Shown here piece after piece: positions 41,181 to 52,091 of a DNA stretch of 64,000 bases (its first letter is position 1; each line of letters starts with the position of its first letter). A program made the translations under genes and the position numbers. Location of the stretch: contig NC_060019.1 in the NCBI RefSeq assembly GCF_021134715.1, positions 10,616,001 to 10,680,000 on the forward strand. Reading direction: 5' to 3'. Under the pieces are notes generated by a model that ran no database searches, had not been told where the DNA came from, and was given only the letters and a program-made list of their open reading frames with translations. The stretch comes from Daphnia pulex. Lineage: Eukaryota; Arthropoda; Branchiopoda; Diplostraca; Daphniidae.

Positions 41181-42491
41181 ATGGACCTAAGAAAATCATG
41201 GCTGATATCTGAGAATGATTACAAGGAGGCAAAAATAGCAGAAGTGAAAGAGTACACTGAGAATAAGCAAGGCAGTGTGGCTCAAAAAAGTCCACAGAGT
41301 GACAACGGTGGTAATTTCCCCAACTTGTTGAAAACAGGTCAGAATAAGCGGATAGCAAATCAGGTAGTGTCTTAAAGATTGTGTTAGTTCCACAAATCCA
41401 GTATTTGATTTTTATCTATTTCTTAGTTACCTCCAGAAGAATTTTTGCCGGAGGATGTGCAACTTTTGCAGAGGATGAATAGAGTCCTTCATGTGGATAA
41501 CATTAAAAAAACATTGGTCTGCGTGAAACTTGAAAAGGATTACAATCACCTTAAAGGCATTAGTAAAAATGGTGCATAAAATAATTTTTTTGTTTTAAAT
41601 TTTATTTTTCTTCCATCAGATAAGATTTCTGAAATCGAAAGGGAAAATGAAAAACGTCGTGAGGAATCTAATCTTCTACTTCAAAATGCTCTGGATGAAA
41701 TTTCTTCACACCAACTAAAATCAGAGAATTCCAAAGCTTGCAAACTTAATCTAGCTGATCTAAAATTGAATGAGGGTAATCCAAACGATATTCCCGAGAG
41801 GCAAAAACTCATAAAGGCAAGATAGCAGAAAAGAAAACATCCGAAAAATATTGAACTTGTGTGTTTATTTTTATTTTTCCAATATTTTTCTCCCGTAGGA
41901 ACTACGTGATTTGAAATATATGAACGAGGAATTGCAGCGTAAAGAAACTCAAGGGCGTCGCCAACTTAAGATCTACGAAGAAAAGTATGGGTTATTCTTA
42001 TCATCACCTCGTTTCACGCTTAACCGTTTAATCTTTTGATTTAGGTACCAGTTTTTTGAAGATATAGTCCACAACAGTTCGATATACTTGGATGAATCTA
42101 AGAAGCAGTTGGACGCCTCGCTGTCTAAGATCAAAATGTTGGAATCAGAGCTTGAAACCTGGAAGAATTACTGCTTCGAATACGAGGAGTTGGTATTAGT
42201 TCAACACGACAGGTAAACATTATTGTATTACAATTGTGATTGCTTATTAATTCCATTATTATTCTGATGAATTCCACAAATTTACAGGCAGTTGCAAAAT
42301 GGGATACGATCAGAGCCAAATGCATCTTCTCAGAGAACCAGAAATCAGCTTGATCCAACCTTCATTAATAACGCAATTTTCAAATATTTAAAACCCAAGG
42401 TAAGCCACTTTGATTTCCTTTGTAGTCCAACCTATGATTTATTAAATCTTAAAGAAAAATTACATGATTTTTGCAGGGAAATCCCAACTGA
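41181..42491 (+). CDS. uncharacterised coiled-coil protein
   Basis: Seven exons, 41181-41363, 41427-41571, 41620-41816, 41899-41984, 42045-42212, 42288-42399 and 42477-42491, give 301 aa with all phases kept. Residues 80-240 are Glu/Lys/Leu-rich with heptad-like spacing (ISEIERENEKRREESNLLL, LKYMNEELQRKETQGRRQL, LSKIKMLESELETW), predicting a long coiled coil. The N-terminus is polar with the block LPPEEFLPEDVQLLQRMN. No enzyme motif, signal peptide or membrane segment is visible, and I do not recognise the family. Intron 3 uses a GC donor (AAG|GCAAGA). The last exon would add only five residues; read-through of its donor would give a different, longer tail. It could be a centrosomal or cytoskeletal adaptor, but that is a guess. 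Confidence 0.7.
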
Positions 42492-43967
42492 CAATTTGCA
42501 ATCTTGCGTCCTTCAAAGTTAACAGACGTGTTACCAAACAAAGATACAGAAAGTTACATACGGATAGGCGGGATGAAACTCTTTTTCTCTTATTTCGTTC
42601 ATTTGATTGCATGTTTTCGATGGCGAGTGATTTAAACTTAACAAACTCTAAGTTGGGCAATGTCGATAAAGTTTAATAACTTTGAAGATTGTTCCAAGTT
42701 ACCATTACCAATTACCATATTTGCCCACTATTTTGTAAATGTTTATTTTTAATGCCACCAATGAAACCCCAATAAACTACAAGTTTCGTCCATATCGACT
42801 TGACATCTTCCCTCTATTTTGACGTTTTTTTTACACAACAGAGCGTATTCGCACATTCGCCTTTTATCTATTCTAGATAAGGGTATCTCGTGGCACTCGT
42901 GACATAGACAAAGACCATGGTCTTTGTCTATGCTCGTGAGTCGCTCGAGTCATTTTATTTTATCTAAATATTTTAGCCTTAATCACTTTTATTAATGAAA
43001 AATAGTGAAAATCTCATTCGTGATTCGTTATTGCATCAATTGTTATATTTTGAATTCTCTAATCTCTATCCTTGGTAATAGCATTTGGAAAATTGGCAAC
43101 ATGGCAACATGCTTACTGCTTCGTTTACTTTCTGACGAGTGACTGCTAACTAAAAACAAAAAAAACCCAAATACTTTTACGAGATTTTAAGCAATTTTCG
43201 TTTGTATGTTCACAGGTATCTTTCCATTCTCACTTCTGTTTATTGCTGATAATGCCTTGTAAGGACTTGAGATCAATTTATAGAATTCCTAAGTTGGGGT
43301 CATCATGTCTTAGTGTAAATAGTGATGTTGGTAACTGAATAATAGCCTACTGCTGGGCTGTCAGCAGGTAGCCCAGTTTTTGCCCACACGTTCCAGTTTT
43401 CTTCAACACCTTCTTTCTAGTATTTGTATAGATTGAAATTTTAAGTCTTAGAGTGAGACCAGAGGAGACATTAAATTGGGAAAATTGTAAGTCGCTCACT
43501 GTCACTATTGAACAAGGAATTTTTAAAACTAACTACGAGGGAATACTTATTATTATGTATGCAACTCCTAATTTGAGTAATTTCTTGTTGATTAAAAGTA
43601 AAATGACAATTTTTTTCATCATCATAGAATTCTTTTACAATATCAAGAGCCGTTTTTACTTTATATTTTTTTTTCTTTTACTTCTTCTTATAGCCTTGAA
43701 ACCTTTTCTGATTTTTCTTTTTACCCTCAAATACATTACTTTTCATTCAGTTACTGACACCGGAGTAAGGTCGTGATAATTCAGCCATTTGTATTTAATC
43801 GAATGTTAACGAATTCGTCTAGCAAATAAGTACATTCAAATATTAATGTAGGCAAAGAAATGTCATCTTAGATAGGTAAAGTAGTATATAATTAATATTA
43901 TGCTATCAATAGCGACTCTGTAATTTAAAAAATTGTTTTTTTTTTTTTATCCTGTTCCAGCGAAAGT
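42492..43967. other. intergenic; contains a perfect palindrome and an imperfect hairpin
   Basis: No gene supported. It contains a perfect 30-bp palindrome at 42903-42932 and an imperfect stem-loop at about 43347-43376 (CTGGGCT paired with AGCCCAG). Poly(A) signals of the coiled-coil gene lie near 42770 (CAATAAACT). A weak TM-like open frame at 43453-43776 is AT-driven and was not accepted. Confidence 0.5.
42903..42932. repeat. perfect 30-bp palindrome without spacer
   Basis: The half-site CATAGACAAAGACCA is followed immediately by its exact reverse complement. Flanks are imperfectly symmetric (CTCGTGA on one side, CTCGTGAG on the other). It could extrude a cruciform, bind a dimeric factor or form an RNA hairpin. 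Confidence 0.9.
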
Positions 43968-45003
43968 TTAACAAGCCGGGCATCCTCCATGGCCACCACC
44001 ATATCCACCGCCGAATCCGCCGTAGGAACCACCACCACCGACAGCTGTAGCTTGAGCGGCCTGGGCGGCGGAATAGGCCTTGTTGGCCGCTTGCTGGGCA
44101 GCGGCAAGATCAGCTAGTGAAGCCTGTTGCTTGTAAGCCAAAGCCTGGGCGTTCGCTTGGGCTTGGTAAGCCATCTGAGATTGGGTGAAATAGTTAGTTA
44201 ATTTTAAGTTAATTTTATTTTGAAGTGCATTAATCTGTAAGTTTCATTAATAGATTTTGTTGTCACCTGAGCTTGAGTGGCTTGCTGAGCTTGGGCTGCT
44301 TGAAGAGAAGCGACAGCCTGGGCAGCATGTGACTGAGCGGCCTTGGCGGCAGCTGCCAAAGCTTGAGCCTGCTGCAAAGCCTGGACCTTGGTGGCTTCGG
44401 CAGCTTGAACGGCCTGTGCAGCTTGAGCAGCCTGGGCAGATTCAGCGAATGCGGCGGCTTGGGCAGCTTGGGCGGCCTGTGAAATTTGAGCAGCCTGGGC
44501 TTGCTTGGCCGCAACTACGGCTTGGGCTTGTTGGGCAGCTTGAACAGCTTGGGCTGCGAGGGATGCTTGCGCTTGTTGGGCGGCCTGAGCTGCGGCACCG
44601 GCCTGGGCGTTTTGGGCTGCTTTTGCCACATTAGCGGCCTGTTGAGCGATGGCTGCAGCTCCGCCATAACCTACCCCATATCCACCTGCTCCTCCACCGG
44701 CACCTCCACCGTATCCTCCGCTACCACCGCCTCCATATCCGCCTCCTCCACTTGCGAATCCACGTTTATCCTAAAGCAAATGTTGTTGTTTTTTTAACAC
44801 TCCACAGTACTTTTGTAGGTTACTTGGAACATACTCTTGTAACGTCGTCAACTTCTATATCCTTAGTTTCCGTTTTGCTATCCTTTTCAGCCGTGACCAT
44901 CAACACGAATCCTGCAGTAAACATTGCCTTAAAATAAGGTAGAAAGTTAATTATAATTCCATTACTTACCAATTACGCAAACTAATGCTGCCTGAAATCT
45001 CAT
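43968..45003 (-). CDS. secreted Ala/Gln/Gly-rich structural protein
   Basis: Four exons, 45003-44970, 44911-44835, 44770-44267 and 44174-43968, give 273 aa. A signal peptide (MRFQAALVCVIGFVLMVTA) is followed by an acidic propeptide-like stretch and a basic DKRGFASG, possibly a dibasic-type cleavage point. Then comes a Gly-rich block (YGGGG repeats), a long Ala/Gln block built of AAQAAQA-like units (about residues 80-230), and a second Gly/Tyr block ending GGHGGCPAC. This is silk-, glue- or cuticle-like composition with no globular domain. The single C-terminal CPAC could crosslink chains. The exon 2 acceptor was chosen at 44912 because the next one upstream breaks the frame. A TATA-like TATTTAAGG (minus strand, about 45105) lies some 100 bp upstream. 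The function is inferred only from composition. Confidence 0.75.
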
Positions 45004-45722
45004 CTTGATTTTGTAAAGGTTAGGGCACTGTGGAGCTGAAGAAGTGTTGTTGAGGACTTGCTGGTTAGTGATCTACTATAACGTTGAAGTCACCCCGAGT
45101 TGCCTTAAATAGATGACATTCCGGTCGGTTGCTCTTTGGGCTCACTTTAATGTTCCGTTGATTGTTTTATTCGCTTCGTCATTCAACGCCGGTCTTGTCC
45201 ATATCAATGAAAACCCCTTCAAGCGGCCAAAGTAGGGTAAAAGAAAGACTTTTCCTTTTTGTTTTAGCAATAGATGCTGGAACTGTTTCTCTTCCTTCCT
45301 CAACAAAAAACAATTTTGTCCAGAAAAATCGGGGGTGCCCGATCTTTTGTCCAACCGAAAGTGAGATCGACTAAAATATTTCAAACTTCACCCACGCGCA
45401 AACGTGCTGTATTCTTATGGAGAAAATAAGAACCAAACTGGCCCATGAAATGTGACAGTTCATCTTTTATTTCCTATTGAAAGTTATAAGAGAGAGTTAA
45501 ATTTCCTATAAAGTTCTCAATCTATTCGAGTCGATAGAGAAAGCTGCATGTCAATTCTTATAGGGCTATAGACTGCAACAAACATTATATCTGAAGTAAA
45601 TTGAAGCATTTAATTATAACATTCTCGTATTAAAAATGGAGATGAAATGTATTTAATCCACGCTTTTAGACGAAACTGTATTATATTTTTATTTGTGTTC
45701 ACATGGTTTCTCTACAATCGAT
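45004..45722. other. intergenic between A/Q-rich gene and Ly6 tandem
   Basis: Upstream region of the A/Q-rich gene. The stretch around 45290-45345 resembles 46796-46860 (same CCTCAAC, TTTGTC, G-run, CCCGATC order). The tandem duplication therefore probably extends into this gap. Confidence 0.4.
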
Positions 45723-46364
45723 ACAGATGGTGACGAAATAAAGCAACCAATAAGATGACCGAGGGGATTTATTCAATCGTCAAAGAAGTACCGGACACAG
45801 GTATATGATTATGACTTTCGAGTTATCTTTGCCACCTCTAAGCCAAACTTTCTGGTGTTATCTCTTCTAGACCGTCACCTACATTGCACAAGTCGGCGAA
45901 GTTACATGACTGTGCCCACACAACAATATCTTCTCCAGGATTTTCCCCGTTTGGAAGAGGCTCATCTTCACAACCGCGTAAGAAACTAAAAATGGTCCCT
46001 AAATTTTTTACACGAGAGTTTATTACCTGCGAAGGTCTTGACTACTCTTTGACTACTTATCTTTATTTAAATTTTACCTGGGTCTGATTTGTACTCAAGA
46101 CGACGAATTGTGCAGTATTTGTATTTGCATTGCACGATGGGGTTATTGGTAACCGCAGCGGGATTCGTTTTGCAAGCGTCATCTGCTCCTCCTTGACTGA
46201 CACAAGTTTAGCACAGTAGTTCACCTAAAAATAATTAACAAGTTAAAGATTCTTGACTGTATAAAAACGTAAGGTTCTGTAACGGGAGAAAATATCTTGT
46301 ATTTACCTTGTGCGATGGAACACAGAACAACTAGAACAGCTGCAAACAATAGAAATCGAGACAT
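45722..46364 (-). pseudogene. decayed copy of the Ly6/three-finger GPI-anchored gene
   Basis: This is a close tandem copy of the gene at 47159-47860, with the same three-exon plan: signal peptide exon 46364-46307 (MSRFLLFAAVLVVLCSIAQ), a cysteine exon from 46224, and a third exon ending near 45840. The second exon hits an in-frame TAA right after GELLC, where the sister copy reads GEILCYSC. Downstream of that, the codons still read QGGADDACKTNPAAV and KYKYCTIRRLEY. The third exon ends early at ESLA plus TAG, before the GPI tail, and the tail itself is broken. Splice sites and most codons are intact, so inactivation is recent. A truncated product or a read-through is possible but unlikely. Confidence 0.7.
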
Positions 46365-46609
46365 CATTTCGTTATTCATGGTCAAACTGGATTGATGAGC
46401 ATTACCTTTACGCATCCTTATTTATATGGAGAGATGTGTCACATTTGCTCTTTAAAAGTCGTCTTTGTACCATTTTTATCATTAAAAAATTCCCCTTTTA
46501 GGTAAAGGGGTACTTCCCTGCCCCCTGTAAGTGTGTCGATGCGCTCATCATCTAATTGTCAATCATGCATCTAATGGAGTTGCTGGTATAGAAATTTACA
46601 ACTTAAATT

Positions 46610-46800
46610 GATTTCTTGTTCAGAAATTTCATTGTATTTTCGCCGACGTCGACATCAGAGTTAAACGATCCGCTTTGAATTCCGTTTATTTGTGATAGAA
46701 ATTTTAATGACTGTTTTGGGTGAAGATTCGGAATATGGGTAGAAAACAACTGGGGCACAATTGGCTTTCGTTGATTTTATGCTGATTGTTTTTATTTCTC
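46610..46800 (+). pseudogene. duplicated fragment of TXNL1 exon 1 and its 5' UTR
   Basis: Sequence here parallels 48330-48490: TTTTCGCCGAC, AGAGTTAAACGA, TTATTTGTGATAGAAA, then an ATG and TTTTGGGTGAAGATTCG, and GGCACAATTGGCTTTCGTTGATTT. The open frame stops soon after the ATG region (ATATGGGTAG), and no other TXNL1 exon follows. It is a leftover of the segmental duplication that copied the neighbouring Ly6 gene. Confidence 0.75.
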
Positions 46801-46836
46801 CCTCAACAAAATAAATTTGTCTTTAAAAATTTGTGA

Positions 46837-46849
46837 GGGGGGGGGGGGG
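46837..46849. repeat. 13-base poly-G run
   Basis: An uninterrupted G run inside the duplicated segment. The corresponding place in the other copy (about 45332) has only five Gs, so the tract has expanded in one copy. Confidence 0.85.
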
Positions 46850-47158
46850 TCCCCGATCGTTTGCACTTCGTCGCGCAAACGTACTTTATGCAAAGTATTC
46901 ATCTTCTATTTTCTACTAAAGGCATCATAAGAGATACGCTACATTTTCTATTAAGTTCTAAAACTATTCAAGTCAATAAAGAAAGCTGAGTGAAATTCGT
47001 TCATAGATTGCAAAAAAAACGTTATCTCGGAATTAAATTGAAGCAAGAAAAATAGCTACGAAATGTATTTTGTCGACGCTTTTAGAAGATACGGTATAAA
47101 TTTTTACATGTTGGCATATTGCTATATTTTAATGGATTATGCGAATTAATAGATTTCT

Positions 47159-47860
47159 CTACAATCGATACAGATGGTGGCGAAATAAAGCAACCAACAA
47201 GACAGTGATTACCAAGGGGATTTTTTCAATCATCAAAGAACTAGCAGACGCAGGTACGATTATGACATTTGAGTTATCTCCACCACCACCAGCCATACTT
47301 TCCGGTGTTATCTCTTCTAGTCCGTCACCGATATTGCACAAGTCGGCAAAGTTACATGACTGTGCCCACACAACAATATCTTCTCCAGGATTTTCCCCGT
47401 TTGGAAGAGGCTCATCTTCGCAACCGCGTAAGAAACTAAAAATAGTTCCTAGATTTCTCAAAAGAGCGTACGTTTAAACATCTCGACTGCTAGTTTATTA
47501 TCGTATCTCATTTTTAACTTTTACCCGGATCTGAAGCGTACTCAAGTCGACGAATCGTGCAGTATTTATATTTGCATTTGACAATGGGGGTATTTGCAGT
47601 TACCGCAGCTGGATTCGTTACGCAAGCGTCATCTGCCCCTCCTTGACTGACGCAAGAATAGCACAGTATTTCACCTAAAAATAATTAACAAGTTAATGAC
47701 TCTTTAACTGATTAAAAACCCCAGTTTTGGCCACTTTTTATCGAGTACCTGAACAGTGACAGGTTCTGACATGAAAGAAAATGTCTTGTATTTAGTATTT
47801 ACCTTTTGCGATGGAACACAGAACAACTAGAACAGCTGCAAACAATATAAATCGAGACAT
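47159..47860 (-). CDS. Ly6/three-finger domain GPI-anchored protein (quiver/sleepless-like)
   Basis: Exons 47860-47803, 47674-47525 and 47448-47159 give 165 aa. The product has a signal peptide (MSRFILFAAVLVVLCSIAK), then eight cysteines in a Ly6-like order: LCYSC, DDAC, VKCKYKYC, LRGC, and the closing QSCNFADLCN, which is the usual CC..CN ending of the fold. A short Gly/Ser-rich linker and a hydrophobic tail (IPLVITVLLVALF) with a basic end follow, as expected for GPI attachment. The third exon acceptor was placed at 47449 because only this one keeps the phase. Relatives in insects modulate potassium channels and septate junctions; the partner here is unknown. It is the intact sister of the dead copy at 45722-46364. 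Confidence 0.8.
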
Positions 47861-48401
47861 CCTTTCGGTAAGCGTTGCTATTCGTGGTCAGACTGAATTG
47901 ATTAGCATTACCTTGTACGCGTCCTTATTTATCTGGTGTGATGTATCACGGTTGCATTACAAAAGTTGGTGTGGATACCATTTTTATCAGTAAAAAACAA
48001 ACAAACAAAAAACTTTTCCTTTTAGATAAAATCACGCTGGTGTTTCCTATCCTTAACGTGAACGTACGAAAACAAATTTTGTTTCAATGCGCCCATATGC
48101 ATGGTCAATTAATAAATGCAGTGATGCGGTTTGTATAGAAATTTACAAATTAAAATGATTAGTTGCGTAAAAGAATTTTTTAGTTTAGATAAATATTTCT
48201 AGAAATTTTGAAGATATGTAAGTAAGAGTAAATTTTATTTCGCCATCTAGTAGACATTATTCAAAGCTAATAAAGCGCCATCTTCCTTTTTTAATAACAA
48301 TCAGTCAATCAACTTGTCATTGTCATCGTGCATTTTCGCCGACATCGACACAAGAGTTAAACGACTCGTTTCGAATTTCGTTTATTTGTGATAGAAATAT
48401 A

Positions 48402-49608
48402 ATGGCTGTTCGTGTTTTGGGTGAAGATTCGCAGTATGCGTTGGAAATGAACGCTGCTGGGACAAAATTGGTTGTCGTCGATTTTACGGCTTCCTGGTGA
48501 GTAAAATCTATTTCAGTTATCTGATACATGCAATTGGAATTTATTCTGGATCATTAACATAATCATAATACTTTAAACAGGTGTGGACCCTGCCAGAGAA
48601 TTGCACCATTCTTTGATGAGTTAGCAAGGAGATATCCACGAGCTGTCTTTTTGAAAGTTGATGTTGACAACTGCCCTGAAACTGCAGCAAGCAATGGTGT
48701 TTCTGCCATGCCAACGTTCATCTTTTTCAGAAATAAGGTACTTATTCCTTAAATAAGTTTTAAATATTTATTCATTCAATATGGTTTATCTGTAATGTTC
48801 AGGCAAAAATTGATCGTTTGCAAGGAGGAAACCCAGATGCATTGGAGCAGAAAGTTAAACAGCATTATGGTTCAGAAGATGCAGAAGAAGATTGCACTGT
48901 ACAAGGCTATGTAAATATGAGTCTGTTAATCCCATATTTTAAAAAATAGTTCATTTGGGTATTCTTGGGATTTTATTAGTTGGATCTGGCTACATTCATA
49001 ACAAAGAGTGGATGTGAGTGCCTCAATGAGTCTGATGAGCATCCATTAGCTGGGGCTCTGACAAGCAATCCTGGATATCTTGAATCTGATTGTGATGAAC
49101 AGGTAAACTGTTATTTTACGATAGATAAGTTATACTAGAAGAAATTTGTGACGATTTTCGTTTATTTTCTACATAGTTAATCATCTCACTCGCCTTCAAC
49201 CAAACTCTGAAAATTCATTCTATAAAAATCAAAGCTCCAAAAGATCAAGGACCAAAGACTTTGAGATTATTTATTAATCAACCACGCACCATCGATTTCG
49301 ACTCGGCCGAGAGTACACAGCCAACACAGGAAATTGTGTATGTCTTATGATTTAAAACATATGATCACGCTTATTATAAAACCTTTTCTTTTGGCAGTCT
49401 GCAACCCGGAGATCTAGACGGGAATCCGGTTCTTCTTCGTTTCGTAAAATTTCAGACGGTTTCTAATTTAATGATTTTCATTAAAGACAACCAGACTGGA
49501 ACCGAAACAACTCGTATCGATCATTTGACAATCTACGGATCCCCACTTTCGACAACCAACATGAGTGATTTCAAACGAATCGCTGGCAAGAAAGGCGAAG
49601 CTCATTAA
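48402..49608 (+). CDS. TXNL1: thioredoxin-like protein 1
   Basis: Six exons, 48402-48496, 48581-48737, 48803-48910, 48980-49102, 49177-49337 and 49398-49608, give 284 aa (human TXNL1 289). The N-terminal thioredoxin domain has VVVDFTASWCGPCQRIAP with the CGPC active site; the first intron splits the Trp codon just before it. The C-terminal PITH domain (about 120-270) includes LATFITKSGCECLNES, LRLFINQPRTIDFD and FVKFQTVSNLMIFI. TXNL1 is a redox protein bound to the 26S proteasome in cytosol and nucleus. The stop lies only 68 nt from the stop of the convergent Ku70 gene. Its exon 1 and 5' UTR are partly duplicated upstream at 46610-46800. Confidence 0.93.
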
Positions 49609-49676
49609 TTTCTACATCGCCATGCCTGTGTAATTCACCAATAATTACAGAGTATCTTCATAAAAAGGAATTTGAA

Positions 49677-52091
49677 TCATTTTAGATTTAAGTGTAACTT
49701 AATCTTTTCGACACACTCCGCTTTTTTCATTTTTGCGACGCCCTTTATTCCTTGATTTGAAAGATAGCCTTTAAGAACATCAACAGTCATTTTATCCACC
49801 TGCAAACCATGAGAACAGAAAGACAAATCACATCGCAATCCAAAATTGTAGCTTATGTTTTCGTCACTATACATACCCATCCGTTTTTCGCTGCCTCTTC
49901 AACGGCAGCTTCATTTTTGGGATCTTTTGCCTTTGAAGCTGAGGGTACATATTGAGACTGGTATCCGAGAGGAAAAACCAGATCGTTGAAAGTCGTGGAT
50001 CGTTGGCCAAGTCTCTGTAGAGGAAAAAATGTCACAAAACCTTATTCGGTTCAAATAAATGTAGACAAAATTTGACGTACATTGTCAATAGCGTCAATAT
50101 CGGGCATAACTAAATCTTCGACGCTCTCGATGTTTTCACGACCTAAGGCCATCCCTTCCAAGGTATTCCATTTAGTACGCAGCGCAGGATCCAAATAATC
50201 AGAAGGAGTATATCCAACTTTACTGGTCAACTTTTTTCTAAAAGGAAAATAAAAATTTTTGTATGAATTACTGTTGAGAAAACCAGACACACTTTTTAAA
50301 ATTACACAACTGCCTTCGCCGCATCAATCTGGTTGGGATCAGCTTTCCAAATTTGTTGAACAAATTTACGTTCATCGTTCAGAACGGTTGTAGATTCCAC
50401 CAATTCATTGTAATTAAATTTGCGGACATCGTTTCGGAAAGGTAATATTATCACATGAAAACCAAATAAAGGAGCTTGATTTGGGTCGTGCTCTTCATGT
50501 GGTAATAAAGCAACTATACGAGGTTTCATCGCTGCTGTCATTTTCAAAACGCACAAAGGAGCAAATCCCCTTGCTTTGCAACGATGCATGAGGGCTCCGA
50601 AAATCATTCGACTTCCTATAAATAAACACGTTATTAAAAAGTTTAATAGTGTGAGCGATTCGTACAAAACCTTTGACTAGATCTTCGTCAGGATAGATGA
50701 AACTAGCAGGACTAAGATGCAAATGCAGTTTAAGTTTCCCGATAGGTTTAAATCCCAAAAGTGTAAACCCAGACGGAAATTTCGATTTCAAGCTTGCTAA
50801 ATCATTTTTGTCTAGACGAATTTTCTCGTCACACACGGTTGTGTACTTGATGAGCTCACTTGGTAAAAGAGTCTCAGCCGTTTCCTAGATGAATATGACA
50901 AATGATAGACAGTAAGTTCAAGATCAAATATATAAAAATGGTCAATAAGTCATTACAGCGTTGAATTTAGTTGTGACTGATTTGACTGGCTCGTTTGTTC
51001 TCTTATCCAATGGCACTCGTTTGGGTTGTGCGGCAGGTCTAACAAAATGCATATAAATGTTCAATGGTACTTTTAAATTCAAAACGACGTAAATCTCGTT
51101 ACCTGATTAAGTTGTATAACCTTACTCCGAATTTTGTGTTCGAATCTAGATTGAAGACCAAACTTGCAAAAGTTCTTTTCTTCTGACATTTGCGGCAAAT
51201 TTTCAAAAGTAGTTCGTCCGTTGTCATGCTACCTGGAAGAATGCCGCCTTTGTCATTTGATTCGAGCAATTCCTGATGTGACATTGCAATGAACACATGA
51301 TTTAACATGGTAACAGTAACGATCAGATAAAAGAGAAAGAGTATACCTACCTGATAAACTTTAGTTGTGTTAAACTCTTCTCCTATAGGAAAAAGGAATA
51401 TTGAAACCCCGCCGTCTTGTAGGTCTCCAATTCGTCGTTCTGCTTGCTTTTGTTTGGCCGAAAATTTAGAATGCGGTTCATCATTATTGGTAAACAGAAA
51501 AATCTGCTTTTTATCTGTCTTTGATTTACTAAATTGAAAGAAAAATATTAGAAACATTCACTTATTCCTTATTTTTTACTTGAGCATAGTGATGAATTGA
51601 CTTGTGATAACTTGTGTTACACTAAATAAAACTTACTGCTTTGAAAATATTGAACTGCACAGCCATAGAGAATCAGCCAAGGATATGGATTGAGGATTGC
51701 TTTCTGCATACATATACTCATCCATTCCACCGTCCTTATTGAGCATGTCATCCAGCTGTGTGATAGGCTCACAGTCTGGATTCTTCAAGTCCTGAAGGAG
51801 AAACGTGTTTGTATAAACCCCATATTTGTCGTTGGGAGCAGTTTTCTTGGTCCCAAACAGTACAATAGCAACAGAATCATTTGGATCTGTAAAAATTTTG
51901 CTGCACAAAGTATTGTAAGCACACTTTATGGCTAAAACGAAGGGACAATCGTTTTCAGTTTGTGCAGCATCTATGTCATCAACAGGTGGTCTTTTGAACA
52001 TAGGAACTGACGCGTCAATCAAAAATATGATTGCATCCCTTCCATCGTATGCATCGTAAGTTTCCTCTTCCAGAGCATCACGATCTTCCAT
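49677..52091 (-). CDS. Ku70: ATP-dependent DNA helicase 2 subunit 1, Ku70 (XRCC6)
   Basis: Nine exons, 52091-51637, 51528-51351, 51272-51103, 51038-50957, 50884-50671, 50615-50306, 50237-50081, 50014-49877 and 49799-49677, give 608 aa, nearly the human length of 609. Domains: an acidic N-terminus, a vWA-like domain (DAIIFLIDASVPMF), the Ku core beta-barrel (FTLLGFKPIGKLKLHLHLSP, MIFGALMHRCKARGF, PRIVALLPHEE), a helical arm, and a C-terminal SAP domain (MTVDVLKGYLSNQGIKGVAK). Ku70 pairs with Ku80, rings broken DNA ends and starts non-homologous end joining in the nucleus. All nine junctions keep phase. Its 3' end faces TXNL1 with a 68-nt gap. Confidence 0.95.

Noticed and set aside
43347-43376. 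Imperfect stem-loop as a non-coding RNA or terminator
   Set aside because: Seven paired bases with a 10-nt loop are common by chance, and no other RNA gene signal surrounds it.
43453-43776. Plus-strand 107-aa frame with hydrophobic stretches
   Set aside because: AT-driven Phe/Ile/Leu codons, no splice context, no similarity and poor start context.
44257-44634. Plus-strand Leu/Gly/Pro-rich frame of 125 aa
   Set aside because: Antisense of the Ala/Gln repeat exon; its composition follows directly from the repeat codons.
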